Of a DNA stretch of 64,000 bases, positions 50,187 through 60,111 are shown piece by piece. The notes beneath the pieces are model-generated. The model was not told the origin of the DNA and made no database searches. It saw nothing but the letters and a program-made list of their open reading frames with translations. The position numbers and the translations under genes were made by a program. Every line of letters begins with the position of its first letter. Position 1 is the stretch's first letter. The stretch is from JBAYNW01 sp041678605 (GTDB lineage: Bacteria > Cyanobacteriota > Vampirovibrionia > Gastranaerophilales > Gastranaerophilaceae), in assembly GCA_041678605.1 (NCBI GenBank), contig JBAYNW010000006.1:11484-75483 (forward strand), given 5' to 3'.

Positions 50187-50855
50187 ATGTCAACTGATTC
50201 GGTAAAAGTTTTGATAGTCGAGGATCATAAATTAATGAGGGTAGGGTTAAAATCCTTATTTGAGGAGTTTCCTGAAATAAACATTGTTGCCGAGGCTCAA
50301 TGCGGTAAAGAAGCGTTGGAAAAAGTCCGTGCGTATAGGCCCGACATTGTTTTAATGGATATAGGACTGCCTGATATTAACGGCATTGAAACAACCAAAA
50401 AGATTTTAGAACAGTTTGAAGGAGTGAAGGTAATTATGCTGACCTCGCATATTTCGGAGCAGGAAGTTCTTGATTCTCTTTCCGCCGGTGCCAACGCATA
50501 TGTGATGAAAGACATTAATACCGAAATTCTTATGATGATAATTAAAACGGTAAAAGAAGGTGCTATATGGCTTGACCCGAAAGTTGCACCTATCATTCGT
50601 GAAAAAAATGCCGGAATTATCCCGCAGCGGCAGTTGTCCAGAGCAAATTTTAAGGCACAGCACTCCAATTTAACTGAAAGAGAATATGAGGTCTTAAAAC
50701 TGGTTGTGGACGGAAAGTCAAACAATGAAATAGCTCAGGCATTAACCATAAGCGAACATACCGCAAAGGCCCACGTGTGCAATATAATCCAAAAAATGGT
50801 AGTGGATGACAGAACGCAGGCCGCAGTGAAAGCGTTAAAAGAGGGTTTGGTGTAA
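50187..50855 (+). CDS. NarL/LuxR-family response regulator
   Basis: 222 aa. Receiver domain with E10-D11 acidic pair (VEDHKLM), phospho-acceptor Asp in LMDIGLPDINGI, Thr in MLTSH and Lys in VMKD, followed by a LuxR-type HTH (LTEREYEVLKLVVDGKSNNEIAQ ... HTAKAHVCNII). All signalling residues intact. ATG 50187 has GGAG 6 nt upstream. No kinase gene is adjacent (orphan). A close paralogue is encoded at 61727. Confidence 0.92.
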   Translation: MSTDSVKVLIVEDHKLMRVGLKSLFEEFPEINIVAEAQCGKEALEKVRAYRPDIVLMDIGLPDINGIETTKKILEQFEGVKVIMLTSHISEQEVLDSLSAGANAYVMKDINTEILMMIIKTVKEGAIWLDPKVAPIIREKNAGIIPQRQLSRANFKAQHSNLTEREYEVLKLVVDGKSNNEIAQALTISEHTAKAHVCNIIQKMVVDDRTQAAVKALKEGLV

Positions 50856-50971
50856 GTTCAGGCGAACTTTTTGTTAATTTTTATTAAGAAAATGACCGAA
50901 AACTAGCAAAAAACATTTTTATGGTTTTTAAGACATCTGTAGGTGTTAAAATATTGAAAGAGGTATTTTTT

Positions 50972-51274
50972 ATGAATGTGATTAAGGTAGTAGGGTTAGT
51001 TCTGGCTCTTGGCGGTTTAACAGCCATTTCAGGATGCAGAAATTTTGACAAAGAGAGAATGAAACAAAATATGGAGATTGTGAAATCAAATACCAGGCCC
51101 GATGAATTTCAAAAAATTGACAGCAAAATAAGCAGAACAGCGGGTCTTAAAAGCCATAACTACTTCGAAAAGGAGTCTTACAAACACATAGCATGGGAAA
51201 ATTGTGCAGATTCAATAAAAAATGGTAAAGTCAAAAAAGCCGTGCTTGACAGCATAAAAAGAGTCCTCAAATAA
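50972..51274 (+). CDS. Small predicted lipoprotein, unknown
   Basis: 100 aa. Signal sequence VVGLVLALGGLTAISGC with a good lipobox (AISGC, Cys about 22), then a short Lys/Glu-rich helical mature part. AAAGAGG 8 nt before ATG 50972 decides the start; the frame runs back to 50921. A strong terminator follows. Family not recognised; possibly envelope stress or toxin-like, but there is no evidence. Confidence 0.72.
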   Translation: MNVIKVVGLVLALGGLTAISGCRNFDKERMKQNMEIVKSNTRPDEFQKIDSKISRTAGLKSHNYFEKESYKHIAWENCADSIKNGKVKKAVLDSIKRVLK

Positions 51275-51285
51275 AAAACAACTAA

Positions 51286-51310
51286 AAAGCAGGCATTTGC
51301 CTGCTTTTTT
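51286..51310 (+). terminator. Rho-independent terminator of the lipoprotein gene
   Basis: AAAGCAGGC, 4-nt loop, GCCTGCTTT with TTT and further T following. Confidence 0.92.
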
Positions 51311-51408
51311 CCCCAAATAAACCCCATTCCCATAAATTTCGTAACATCTTGGATTTATTGGCGTTTTGTGATCTGAAAACCTCACTCAACATTACGCCAA
51401 TTTTGAAA

Positions 51409-51597
51409 TTAGTCCAGTAATGCCTCTAAAATGCTTGCATTTTTCGTCGCAACAACGTTATCACGAACTTTTTGTTTATGAATATAAGTTCTTAGTGCTT
51501 CTCTTATGAGTTCAGAACGTGAACGATTTTCCCCATCTGCGACTTCGTCAATCTTGCTTAAAAATTCTTCGGGCATTGAAATCAAAACTCTTGCCAT
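51409..51597 (-). CDS. Ribbon-helix-helix DNA-binding protein (CopG/MetJ type)
   Basis: 62 aa. Beta-strand MARVLISMPEEF, then two helices (LSKIDEVADGENRSRSELIREALRTYI), the full RHH fold. Such proteins regulate plasmid copy number or toxin-antitoxin genes; no toxin gene is adjacent, so it is probably a stand-alone regulator. AGGAGG 5 nt before the ATG; GTTTTTATATATA box upstream. Confidence 0.85.
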   Translation of the reverse strand: MARVLISMPEEFLSKIDEVADGENRSRSELIREALRTYIHKQKVRDNVVATKNASILEALLD

Positions 51598-51631
51598 TAG
51601 TATTCCTCCTTTGGTGTGTTTAATCTAATTT

Positions 51632-51656
51632 CTCTTATGTATATATAAAAACAAAC
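51632..51656 (-). promoter_or_regulatory. GTTTTTATATATA box upstream of the RHH gene
   Basis: Minus strand TTTGTTTTTATATATACATA; third occurrence of the motif in front of a minus-strand gene here. Confidence 0.5.
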
Positions 51657-51806
51657 TTGCATAAAAAAGTGTTACTTTTTAAATAACAAATATATAACAA
51701 TTACTAAAAATTAAAATATTATTGAGCTTAGGGCGGATAATTTTCTTAATAAAACTTAAAAATTGTCACCCGAAACGGAACAATGGTTATTTATGTTAAA
51801 ATAATA

Positions 51807-51835
51807 TTTACATGTGGTATTAAGTATGATAGAAT
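51807..51835 (+). promoter_or_regulatory. Predicted promoter of the 51865 gene
   Basis: TTTACA, 17-nt spacer, TAGAAT; about 29 nt to the ATG. Confidence 0.6.
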
Positions 51836-51864
51836 GGTAACGTTAGCTTAAGTAAGAGGTGATT

Positions 51865-52566
51865 ATGGCTTCAATGATTGATTCCTTCGGAGAAACCTTC
51901 AGTGACCGTTTGTCTTTTTTGAAGATATTCGTTTTTTCAATTCCGGTTTATTACTCTTATTATTTGTACTCGACAACAAAGGATGATTTTACGGGATTCT
52001 TTTGGATGGCCGGCCTGACTTTATTTTTGTTATTCGGGGTCTTAATCAAAACATCGGGCAATGTGGCAAATGAACGTGACGCCATTCTGCCTTCTCTAAA
52101 TCCCTTTCCTTTAGCCGCAGCGGCGGCCAAGGGAATTGTGGCTATCGGGCCTTATGTTATAATTACAAGTTTATTGGCAAATTATTTATGCTCTTTAATA
52201 AGTATAATTCCATGGTTAGACATCACTTTAAAATCACTTATTTGGATTATTGCGGCATCAATAATGGTAACCTCCTTTTTGATGTTTGTTACAAATGAGA
52301 AAATTTTGGAGGCTTATAATCTAAAGGTACTCGCCCAAAGTGCAGGGGATTTAATAGTTATGATTGTGGTTTTTGTAATAAAATTGGCAATTATAAACAT
52401 TCCTGTAGTCGGTTTTATCGGCTATGTATTGCTTGTTTTATTCGGATTTGGCCCTGTTTTTGATTATTTTTGGGCTTTTGTTCTGGCTTTTAATATCGCG
52501 GCAATAGGACATTATCTGGGGCAGGTCCATTACGAGATTTTGAACTATAAAAAGAACAAAGACTAG
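51865..52566 (+). CDS. Integral membrane protein, unknown
   Basis: 233 aa, about six predicted membrane segments (from FLKIFVFSIPVYYSYYLY to FWAFVLAFNIAAIGHYL). Family not recognised. Polar loops are short; a conserved-looking SLNPFPLAAAAA lies between the second and third segments. ATG 51865 is preceded by GAGGTG; an upstream GTG (51859) is part of that site. Convergent with uvrB, 32 bp apart. Confidence 0.75.
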   Translation: MASMIDSFGETFSDRLSFLKIFVFSIPVYYSYYLYSTTKDDFTGFFWMAGLTLFLLFGVLIKTSGNVANERDAILPSLNPFPLAAAAAKGIVAIGPYVIITSLLANYLCSLISIIPWLDITLKSLIWIIAASIMVTSFLMFVTNEKILEAYNLKVLAQSAGDLIVMIVVFVIKLAIINIPVVGFIGYVLLVLFGFGPVFDYFWAFVLAFNIAAIGHYLGQVHYEILNYKKNKD

Positions 52567-52598
52567 CCGGTTTTTTCTTTTCTTTGCGGCAGCTTCAT

Positions 52599-54584
52599 TT
52601 AGGGAATCATTTCTCTTAACTTCTTTAACTGGTCACGAATTTGTGCCGCACGTTCAAAGTCGAGAATTTTTGCAGATTTGTGCATGTCTTTTTCAAGTTT
52701 CTCGATTAATTTTGGTAAATCTTTCTCATCAATTCCCAAGTCAATCATTTCTTCTGCGACAATATCTTCAAAATTTCTATAACCTTCAACAAGGGATAGC
52801 AAATTATTTTCTATTGTTTTTTTGATTGTTTGAGGAATAATGCCGTATTTTTTGTTATGTGCAATCTGAATTTCCCGTCTGCGGTTGGTTTCATCAATGG
52901 CCCTTTTCATAGAATCCGTAATTTTATCCGCATACATAATCACTGCCCCGCAAGAATTTCTGGAAGCACGCCCGATTGTTTGAATTAGGCTTGTTTCAGA
53001 ACGCAAAAATCCTTCTTTATCGGCATCCATAATTGCAACGAGCGAAACTTCAGGAATATCAAGCCCTTCTCTGAGCAAATTTACGCCGATAAGCACATCG
53101 AATTCCCCCAACCTCAAATCCCTCAGAATTTCAATTCTTTCAAGCGATAGAATTTCACTGTGCAAATACCTTACCTTGACGCCCTGCTGCAAAAAATAGT
53201 CGCAAAGGTCTTCTGCCATTTTTTTTGTCAATGTTGTAATCAAAACCCGTTCATTTTTTTCGGCCCTCAGAGAAATTTCTTTTATTAAATTAGGAATTTG
53301 GGTCTCAATCGGGCGGACTGAAATTTGCGGATCAACAAGTCCCGTCGGCCTTATTATTTGTTCAACAAGCTGCTGTGAAGTTGTTCTCTCAAATTCGGCC
53401 GGAGTCGCGGAAACATAAATTTTTTGGTTAACTTTTTTGAAAAATTCTTTTTCCTTCAACGGTCTGTTATCCTTTGCACAAGGCAATCTGAATCCATATT
53501 CAACAAGCGTTTCCTTTCGTGCTGTATCACCTCTGTACATGCCTCTCAATTGCGGCAATGTAACGTGCGACTCGTCAATTACCGTTAAAAAATCTTCCTG
53601 AAAATAGTCCAAAAGTGTTGCGGGAGAAGAACCGACCGGACGGCGTTCAATAATTCTGGAATAATTTTCGATTCCGGAACAGTACCCCATTTCTTTAATC
53701 ATTTCAATGTCGTAATTAACCCTTTGTTCAAGTCTTTGAGCTTCAACGAGCTTGTTTTGGGAATTTAATTCCGCCAGACGGCTTTTAAGCTCCTGCCTGA
53801 TAAGTTCAATCGTTTCCTCAACGTTTTCATCATAAGAAAGATAATGGACGGCAGGGTAAATAGTGGTTGTTTCGGTTTTTTCGAGAATTTCTCCCGTAAC
53901 ATTATCTATTCTGACAATTTTTTCTATTTCATCCCCGAAGAAATAAATTCGGGTGATAATTTTTTCATAAGACGGCATGATTTCGACGATATCGCCCCTT
54001 GCCCTAAAAGTTGAGCGTTCAAGCACCAAATCGTTTCTTGAATATTGAACGCTGACAAGGTGGCGTAGGAAATCTTCTCTGGACAAAGTATCGCCAACCG
54101 ACACTGTAATTGCACCTTTGAAATAATTTTCGGGCAGCCCGAGTCCGTAAATACAGCTTACGGAAGCAACAATTATGACGTCGTTTCTTTCATATAAACT
54201 TCTGGTGGTGTTGTGCCTTAATCTGTCAATTTCTTCGTTGATTGAGGCCGATTTTTCTATGTAGGTGTCGGTTCTGGGGATATAAGCCTCGGGTTGATAA
54301 TAATCATAATAACTTATAAAATATTCAACCGCATTGTCGGGAAAAAGTTCCTTAAATTCATTGTAAAGCTGAGCCGCCAGAGTTTTGTTGTGGGCAATAA
54401 TTAAAGCCGGTTTTTGGATTTGCTCAATAACGTTCGCGATAGTAAAAGTTTTGCCCGAACCCGTAATCCCAAGCAAAGTTTGGGCGTCATCACCTTTGTT
54501 AAGCCCATCAACAAGCTTCTCAATCGCCTTTGGCTGATCCCCCGCAGCCGAATATTTCGAGTGGATTACAAATTTATTCCTCAT
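52599..54584 (-). CDS. uvrB: Excinuclease ABC subunit B
   Basis: 661 aa. Nucleotide excision repair: damage-verification helicase-like subunit loaded by UvrA. Walker A GSGKT (42-46), beta-hairpin SYYDYYQPEAYIP, helicase motifs through RGMYRGD and NLLREGLDIPE, and a C-terminal UVR motif (KLIEKLEKDMHKSAKILDFERAA) for UvrC binding. Lies 33 bp after secA on the same strand. No ribosome site; TATTAT lies 6 nt before the ATG, so it may also be transcribed without a leader. Confidence 0.96.
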   Translation of the reverse strand: MRNKFVIHSKYSAAGDQPKAIEKLVDGLNKGDDAQTLLGITGSGKTFTIANVIEQIQKPALIIAHNKTLAAQLYNEFKELFPDNAVEYFISYYDYYQPEAYIPRTDTYIEKSASINEEIDRLRHNTTRSLYERNDVIIVASVSCIYGLGLPENYFKGAITVSVGDTLSREDFLRHLVSVQYSRNDLVLERSTFRARGDIVEIMPSYEKIITRIYFFGDEIEKIVRIDNVTGEILEKTETTTIYPAVHYLSYDENVEETIELIRQELKSRLAELNSQNKLVEAQRLEQRVNYDIEMIKEMGYCSGIENYSRIIERRPVGSSPATLLDYFQEDFLTVIDESHVTLPQLRGMYRGDTARKETLVEYGFRLPCAKDNRPLKEKEFFKKVNQKIYVSATPAEFERTTSQQLVEQIIRPTGLVDPQISVRPIETQIPNLIKEISLRAEKNERVLITTLTKKMAEDLCDYFLQQGVKVRYLHSEILSLERIEILRDLRLGEFDVLIGVNLLREGLDIPEVSLVAIMDADKEGFLRSETSLIQTIGRASRNSCGAVIMYADKITDSMKRAIDETNRRREIQIAHNKKYGIIPQTIKKTIENNLLSLVEGYRNFEDIVAEEMIDLGIDEKDLPKLIEKLEKDMHKSAKILDFERAAQIRDQLKKLREMIP

Positions 54585-54590
54585 AAATTT

Positions 54591-54596
54591 ATAATA
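54591..54596 (-). promoter_or_regulatory. Possible -10 box for leaderless uvrB
   Basis: TATTAT on the minus strand, 6 nt before the ATG; no clear -35. Weaker than the other leaderless cases. Confidence 0.35.
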
Positions 54597-54617
54597 ACAT
54601 GCTTTTCATTATTTTGG

Positions 54618-57413
54618 CTACTTCCCGCAGCAGTGTTTGTATTTTTTACCGCTTCCGCAAGGGCATGGGTCGTTTCTGCCTATTTTTTGATGGGTTTCGG
54701 GTCGCTGTAAATTTCTTATAGCGTCTTCTGCTTCTTCATTCGGATGGAATTGTTCTGCTGCCCTCGCCAAATCTGTTTCGATTACATTTTCATCCTGCAT
54801 ATTCACAATCTGAACTCCAAATTTGGTTCTGAATAAGTGCTTCACGGTTTCACCCTGGATTTCAAACATCATTTTGTTGAACAAATCGTACGCTTCTTTT
54901 TTGTATTCAATCAGCGGGTCTTTTTGTCCGTAAGCACGAAGTCCTATACCGTCTCTTAAAATATCAATATTGTGCAAATGGTCAATCCACTTGTTGTCAA
55001 TTACACGGAGCAGAACATCTTTTTCTATGTTCCTCATAACATTAACGCTCGTAAACGCACTTTGAGGAGCCGGATTATCCTCGTATTTTGAAATAATCTC
55101 ATTATAGAATTTTATAATTTCTCTTTCGTGTTCCTGATACGCCTGATTTGCCTTTTCCTTAATTTTTTCGTAAATCACATCGTATTTAAGTCCTTGAATA
55201 TCCGAAACCGAGAAATCAGACAGCTGAGGAATTATGGAATGAAGTTCTTTTACCATTGTTTGCAAATCATCATAAACGTATTCTTCCGGATGCATTTCAG
55301 GAGAAATACAGCTTTTTAAAAGTCTGTCGATTTCCTGCTCAAGCATGTAGAGAATATTTTCGTTAAGCTTTTCCCCTCTCAATACCCGTCTGCGTTGAGA
55401 ATAGAATTTTTCTCTTTGAATATTCATAACGTCATCGTATTCAAGCACGTTTTTTCTTATATCAAAGTGGTAAGTTTCGACTTTTTTCTGTGCCGATTGA
55501 ATTTGTCTTGAAATAATCGGGGATTCAATCGCCATGGCTTCGTCAACGTTAAGTGCTTCCATGAGCGAAAAGATTTTTTCTCCGCCGAAAATTCTCATCA
55601 AATTATCTTCCAGAGATAAGAAAAATCTCGTAGATCCGGGGTCGCCCTGTCTTGCAGCACGGCCTCTAAGCTGGTTATCAATACGTCGGGATTCGTGTCT
55701 TTCCGTCCCGATAACGTGCAGGCCTCCCGCTTCAACAACCCTTTTATGCTCAAGTTCGGTTAACTCCCTTGACTGCTTGAGAATTTCATCTTTATTTTGT
55801 TCATAGTTTTCTGATTCAACTGTAATTCCCTGATTTTCAAGCTCTTCTTTCGCCAGATATTCAGCATTACCGCCTAATAGGATGTCCGTACCGCGTCCTG
55901 CCATATTCGTCGCAATTGTTACTGCTCCCGCACGGCCGGCCTGAGCAATTATGTAAGCTTCTTTCTCATGGTGCTTTGCGTTCAAAACATTATGTTTAAC
56001 ACCCCGTTTTTTGAGTAAATCGGAAATATATTCGGATTTTTCAATACTGATTGTACCGACCAAAACCGGACGGGAAAGCTTATTCATCTCAATAATATCG
56101 TCTACAACTGAAATATATTTCTGTTTTTCCGTTTTATAAATAATATCCGCATAGTCCTTCCTGATATCAATTTTATTTGTCGGAATTGAAGTAACTTCAA
56201 GGTTATAAATTTTCCCAAACTCGGCTTCTTCGGTCATTGCCGTACCTGTCATGCCGGCTAATTTAGGATAAAGCCTGAATAAATTTTGGAAGGTAATGCT
56301 TGCAAGCGTTTGGGTTTCGTCTTGAATTTTGACATTTTCCTTCGCCTCAACAGCCTGATGAAGTCCGTCAGACCAGCGTCTTCCATCCATCAAGCGGCCT
56401 GTGAATTCGTCTACAATAATAACTTCGCCGTTTTTTACAACATAATCCGTGTCACGTGTGAATAATTCTTTTGCCTTTAAAGCCTGAAGAAGATGATGGG
56501 CGTACTGGGTTGAAATGTCAAACAAATCATCAACTCCGACAAGTTCTTGGGCTTTGTCAATTCCTTCTTCTGTTAAAATTATGTTCTTGTTTTTTTCATC
56601 AATCTCGTAATCCAAATCTTTTTTAAGCTGAGGGGCGATTTTTGCCATTGTGTAATAAGTTTCGGCTGATTTTTCAAGCCGTCCGCTTATAATCAAAGGC
56701 GTTCTTGCCTCATCAATCAAGATGCTGTCAACTTCGTCGATTATTGCATAGTTATAAGGCCGTTGGACAAGCAGTTCAAGACTTCCGGCCATATTGTCAC
56801 GAAGATAGTCAAATCCGAATTCGTTGTTCGTTCCGTAAGTTATATCGCAGGCGTAAGCGGCTTTTTTTTGTTCAAAATCATTTTCACTGCGGGAACCCGA
56901 TAAAATCACCCCGACGGAAAGCCCCAAAAATTTAAAAATTTTCCCCATCCATTCGCTGTCACGCTTTGCGAGGTAATCGTTTACGGTTACTATGTGGACA
57001 CCCTTGCCGGTAAGTGCATTTAAATAAGCAGGAAGTGTCGCTACGAGGGTTTTTCCTTCCCCTGTCCTCATCTCTGCGATGTGGCCATTGTGCAGAAAAT
57101 ATCCGCCGACCAGCTGCACGTCAAAGTGACGCATTTCAAGAACCCTTTTACCGACTTCACGCACAGTGGCAAAGGCTTCGGGAAGAATTTTGTCCATTGC
57201 TTCTTTTTCTAAGGCTCTGTCTTGCAAAAAATCTTCAGAAGTTTTTCTCTGGGCCAAAATTGACCTGAATTCATCTGTTTTCTCCTTCAATTGGGCATCT
57301 GTCATTTTCGCAAATTCAGGCTCAAGAGCGTTTATATGGTCAATAATCCCCATTATACTTTTAACTTTTTTCTCATTTGGATTACCTAATAATTTTAATA
57401 ATAATTTCAACAT
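54618..57413 (-). CDS. secA: Preprotein translocase ATPase
   Basis: 931 aa. SecA: Walker A GEGKT in MRTGEGKTLVA (about 103-107), YGTNNEFGFDYLRDN, DEVDSILIDEARTPLI, then the C-terminal domain and zinc-binding SEC-C tail CPCGSGKKYKHCC. Drives Sec-dependent export, needed by the many signal-peptide proteins in the window. The start at 57413 has GAGG (spacing a bit long). Gene order GT2-secA-uvrB, all minus strand. Confidence 0.97.
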   Translation of the reverse strand: MLKLLLKLLGNPNEKKVKSIMGIIDHINALEPEFAKMTDAQLKEKTDEFRSILAQRKTSEDFLQDRALEKEAMDKILPEAFATVREVGKRVLEMRHFDVQLVGGYFLHNGHIAEMRTGEGKTLVATLPAYLNALTGKGVHIVTVNDYLAKRDSEWMGKIFKFLGLSVGVILSGSRSENDFEQKKAAYACDITYGTNNEFGFDYLRDNMAGSLELLVQRPYNYAIIDEVDSILIDEARTPLIISGRLEKSAETYYTMAKIAPQLKKDLDYEIDEKNKNIILTEEGIDKAQELVGVDDLFDISTQYAHHLLQALKAKELFTRDTDYVVKNGEVIIVDEFTGRLMDGRRWSDGLHQAVEAKENVKIQDETQTLASITFQNLFRLYPKLAGMTGTAMTEEAEFGKIYNLEVTSIPTNKIDIRKDYADIIYKTEKQKYISVVDDIIEMNKLSRPVLVGTISIEKSEYISDLLKKRGVKHNVLNAKHHEKEAYIIAQAGRAGAVTIATNMAGRGTDILLGGNAEYLAKEELENQGITVESENYEQNKDEILKQSRELTELEHKRVVEAGGLHVIGTERHESRRIDNQLRGRAARQGDPGSTRFFLSLEDNLMRIFGGEKIFSLMEALNVDEAMAIESPIISRQIQSAQKKVETYHFDIRKNVLEYDDVMNIQREKFYSQRRRVLRGEKLNENILYMLEQEIDRLLKSCISPEMHPEEYVYDDLQTMVKELHSIIPQLSDFSVSDIQGLKYDVIYEKIKEKANQAYQEHEREIIKFYNEIISKYEDNPAPQSAFTSVNVMRNIEKDVLLRVIDNKWIDHLHNIDILRDGIGLRAYGQKDPLIEYKKEAYDLFNKMMFEIQGETVKHLFRTKFGVQIVNMQDENVIETDLARAAEQFHPNEEAEDAIRNLQRPETHQKIGRNDPCPCGSGKKYKHCCGK

Positions 57414-57500
57414 AATAATTTTTTCCTCGCCAATTACTTATCAAATTGTAACATGAACAAAAGGGAGAGACTAGAGGGGTTGAACTGCCGGTCAGGGAGC

Positions 57501-57540
57501 ATTAAAAATATTAAGCGAAAAAGCGGGATGGGCAATAAAA
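57501..57540. repeat. Family D repeat, copy 2
   Basis: AAAAATATTAAGCGAAAAAG then CGGGATGGGCAATAAAA, matching 2882-2917. In the short space between glycosyltransferase and secA. Confidence 0.55.
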
Positions 57541-57561
57541 ACTTTTTCTCATTATATCTAA

Positions 57562-58254
57562 TTAATCGACAAATCTGAACTTTATAAGTGCCAGAATGGC
57601 GTGGAAACCGTCTTTCCATGTGATTTTTTTGCCTTCTTCGTACTCTCTGCCGTAGTAAGATATCGGGAGTTCGTACAGTCTGGCCCCTCTCTTTAAAACT
57701 TTTGCCGTAATTTCAGGTTCAAAGTCAAACCTGTTCGACTTGATTTCAATACCTTTTATAAATTCCGTTTTAAACGCTTTGTAACAAGTTTCCATATCGG
57801 TCAGAGTTGTGTTGTACAAAATATTTGTCATCAAAGTAAGGAGTTTGTTGCCCAAAAGGTGCGTGAACATAAACGAACGTGACGGTTTTCCGCCGGATAA
57901 CCTTGACCCGTAGGCCACATCTGCCTTGTCATCCAAAATAAGCTTAATTAAAGGTTCGTAATCTGCCGGTTCATATTCCAAATCGGCATCCTGAATTATC
58001 ACGATATCGCCTGTCACATGTTCAAATCCTGTTCGAAGAGCCGCACCCTTTCCCTGATTTTTGTCATGATAAAAAACTTTATATTTATTTTCAAGTTCTT
58101 TTAAAATTTCTCTTGTGCCGTCGGTTGAGAAGTCATCGATTAAAATAATTTCCTTTTCTAACCCGCAAAAGCTTGCCTCTTCAACTTTTTGTAAAATAAT
58201 TCTTAACGTATTTACTTCATTAAAAATCGGTATCAGTATTGTAATTTTGTTCAT
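57562..58254 (-). CDS. Glycosyltransferase family 2 (dolichol-phosphate-mannose-synthase-like)
   Basis: 230 aa. GT-A fold: ILIPIFNEVNTLR, IDDFSTDGT, NQGKGAALRTGFEHVTGDI, metal-binding DADLEYEP (DxD), and R/K-rich EEGKKITWKDGFHA at the end. Single-domain enzyme like DPM1 or polyprenyl-phosphate glycosyltransferases; no C-terminal membrane helices. Likely makes a lipid-linked sugar for envelope glycans. GAGG 5 nt before the ATG. Divergent from the GAF-HD-GYP gene. Confidence 0.9.
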   Translation of the reverse strand: MNKITILIPIFNEVNTLRIILQKVEEASFCGLEKEIILIDDFSTDGTREILKELENKYKVFYHDKNQGKGAALRTGFEHVTGDIVIIQDADLEYEPADYEPLIKLILDDKADVAYGSRLSGGKPSRSFMFTHLLGNKLLTLMTNILYNTTLTDMETCYKAFKTEFIKGIEIKSNRFDFEPEITAKVLKRGARLYELPISYYGREYEEGKKITWKDGFHAILALIKFRFVD

Positions 58255-58365
58255 TTTTGCCTCACTATGTTAATTTCTTTATCAAATATTATATATTTTT
58301 GTATTATTATCAAAAATATTGTACAATAAAGTAGTATATGTAGGAAAGTTTGTTAAGGTTTTTGG

Positions 58366-60111
58366 ATGAATATTAAGCAAAATCTGGAAAATGAAGTTAT
58401 AAGAGGGGGTAACACCCTTATTGGAGTAGCAATCGGGCAATTGCTTAACAAGAATTACGAAGGATGTGCATGCTCTGTCGCCGATGCTCAAAAACTTTTT
58501 CAGCAGGAAAAAGCTCCCGAAAGGATTTCAATTTGCCTGAGCCTCAGAGGACTTGTGGAATATTTTAAGGATAAATCCAAGTACCTGAGGGCGTTAACAT
58601 ATGTTAATGACGGTACATATTTGGCCAATTATTCCAACAATGTAAGTGCCAAGCTGATAAACGAATTTGCACTTGCGGATATTGATTTTGCCGAAAAAAA
58701 CTTTGATACAGCTATGCTGCATTATGAAAACGCAAGCAAATATGCGAATATAGAGGATGAATATAACCTTGACAAGTTTATAAAGGAACGCATACAGCAG
58801 CTGCAAGACGAGAAGGCACCTTTGGCTAAGAGAGACCCGCTCATCGCTTTATTAAGGATAGGCCAGACTGTTGCGGCCGAAACAAACATTGATGTACTGC
58901 TTAAAGTTATTGCAGAAGAAACCAAATCCGCAATTCAGGCGGACAGGTGCAGTGTTTTTCTTTATGATAAAAAAAGTAATGAACTCTGGTCAAAAGTAGC
59001 ACTGGGGATGGATAGTCAGGAAATAAGGTTTCCCGGAGATAAGGGACTTGCGGGGCATGTTGTTAAGACCGGCGAAACGATTAACATTAAAAACGCATAT
59101 TTGGATGATAGATTTAATAAAGAAATAGATCTTCAAACCGGATACATAACAAAAACAATATTATGTATGCCCATAAAAAATCTTAATCAGGAAATAATCG
59201 GTGCGTTTCAGGTTTTGAATAAACTAAACGGATTTTTTACCGAAGAAGATGAGGATTTGCTTGTCGCAATCGGCTCAAGTGCGGGGATTGCACTTGAAAA
59301 TGCACAGTTATTTAAAAAGCAGCAGGAAATGTTCATTGAACAAAAGCAGATTTTTGAAAGCTTTATAGATACTCTCGCCGCTTCTATTGACGCCAGAGAT
59401 AAGATTACAGCAGGTCATTCCGGTAGAGTCAGGCTGTATTCGGGGCTTATCGCACGCAATCTGGATATGGACGAAAAATCTATTGAAATTATCGAAAAAG
59501 CTGCAACTTTGCATGATATAGGAAAAATCGGGATACGAGATTCTGTCTTGCAAAAAGAGGGGAAATTAACCGATGAAGAATACAAACATATTCAGGAACA
59601 TGTTGAGATAACTCATAATATACTTGAAAAAATACACATGTCTGACGATTTTAAGCTCGTGACCGAAATTGCCTGCTCTCATCACGAAAAATACAATGGT
59701 ACGGGATATTACAGAAAACTTAAGGGCGAAGAAATTTGTTTTGGCGGTAGGATTTTGGCGGTTTCTGACGTATTTGATGCGATAACATCCAAAAGACACT
59801 ACCGTGATAAAATGCCTATAATCAATGTTATTGATATTCTCTTGAAAGATTCGGGTACACATTTTGACAAAAAACTCGTAGACTGTTTTCTATCCGTATC
59901 ATCCGACAAAGTTATCAGTGTGTTTTTGACAGAAAACAAGCTTGTTTTAGAGCCGGAGCATCAGGCAATCCTTGAAAAATATTCGCTGATGGATTTGCAT
60001 AACCTCTTAACACAGAAGGCACAGGAGGATTTGACCGATGAAGAGAAAAACTTTATAGATTTATTTCAACTTTATTATATGGCCAAATCAGATAAGGAAA
60101 ATAAGGATTAA
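58366..60111 (+). CDS. GAF and HD-GYP domain protein (cyclic-di-GMP phosphodiesterase-like)
   Basis: 581 aa. N-terminal helical, TPR-like part (about 1-140), a GAF sensor domain (about 160-310: DVLLKVIAEETKSAIQADRCSVFLYD ... LVAIGSSAGIALENA), then HD-GYP: H383-D384 (LHDIGKIGIRD), EHVEITHNILEK, H439-H440-E441 and GTGYY at 445-449 in place of GxGYP. Catalytic residues are kept, so activity on c-di-GMP is plausible. Its stop overlaps the next start by one base. SD AAGG. Confidence 0.9.
   Translation: MNIKQNLENEVIRGGNTLIGVAIGQLLNKNYEGCACSVADAQKLFQQEKAPERISICLSLRGLVEYFKDKSKYLRALTYVNDGTYLANYSNNVSAKLINEFALADIDFAEKNFDTAMLHYENASKYANIEDEYNLDKFIKERIQQLQDEKAPLAKRDPLIALLRIGQTVAAETNIDVLLKVIAEETKSAIQADRCSVFLYDKKSNELWSKVALGMDSQEIRFPGDKGLAGHVVKTGETINIKNAYLDDRFNKEIDLQTGYITKTILCMPIKNLNQEIIGAFQVLNKLNGFFTEEDEDLLVAIGSSAGIALENAQLFKKQQEMFIEQKQIFESFIDTLAASIDARDKITAGHSGRVRLYSGLIARNLDMDEKSIEIIEKAATLHDIGKIGIRDSVLQKEGKLTDEEYKHIQEHVEITHNILEKIHMSDDFKLVTEIACSHHEKYNGTGYYRKLKGEEICFGGRILAVSDVFDAITSKRHYRDKMPIINVIDILLKDSGTHFDKKLVDCFLSVSSDKVISVFLTENKLVLEPEHQAILEKYSLMDLHNLLTQKAQEDLTDEEKNFIDLFQLYYMAKSDKENKD

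Noticed and set aside
51409..51597. RHH protein as antitoxin of a toxin-antitoxin pair
   Set aside because: No small toxin-like frame lies on the same strand beside it; the lipoprotein gene next to it runs the other way and has its own terminator.
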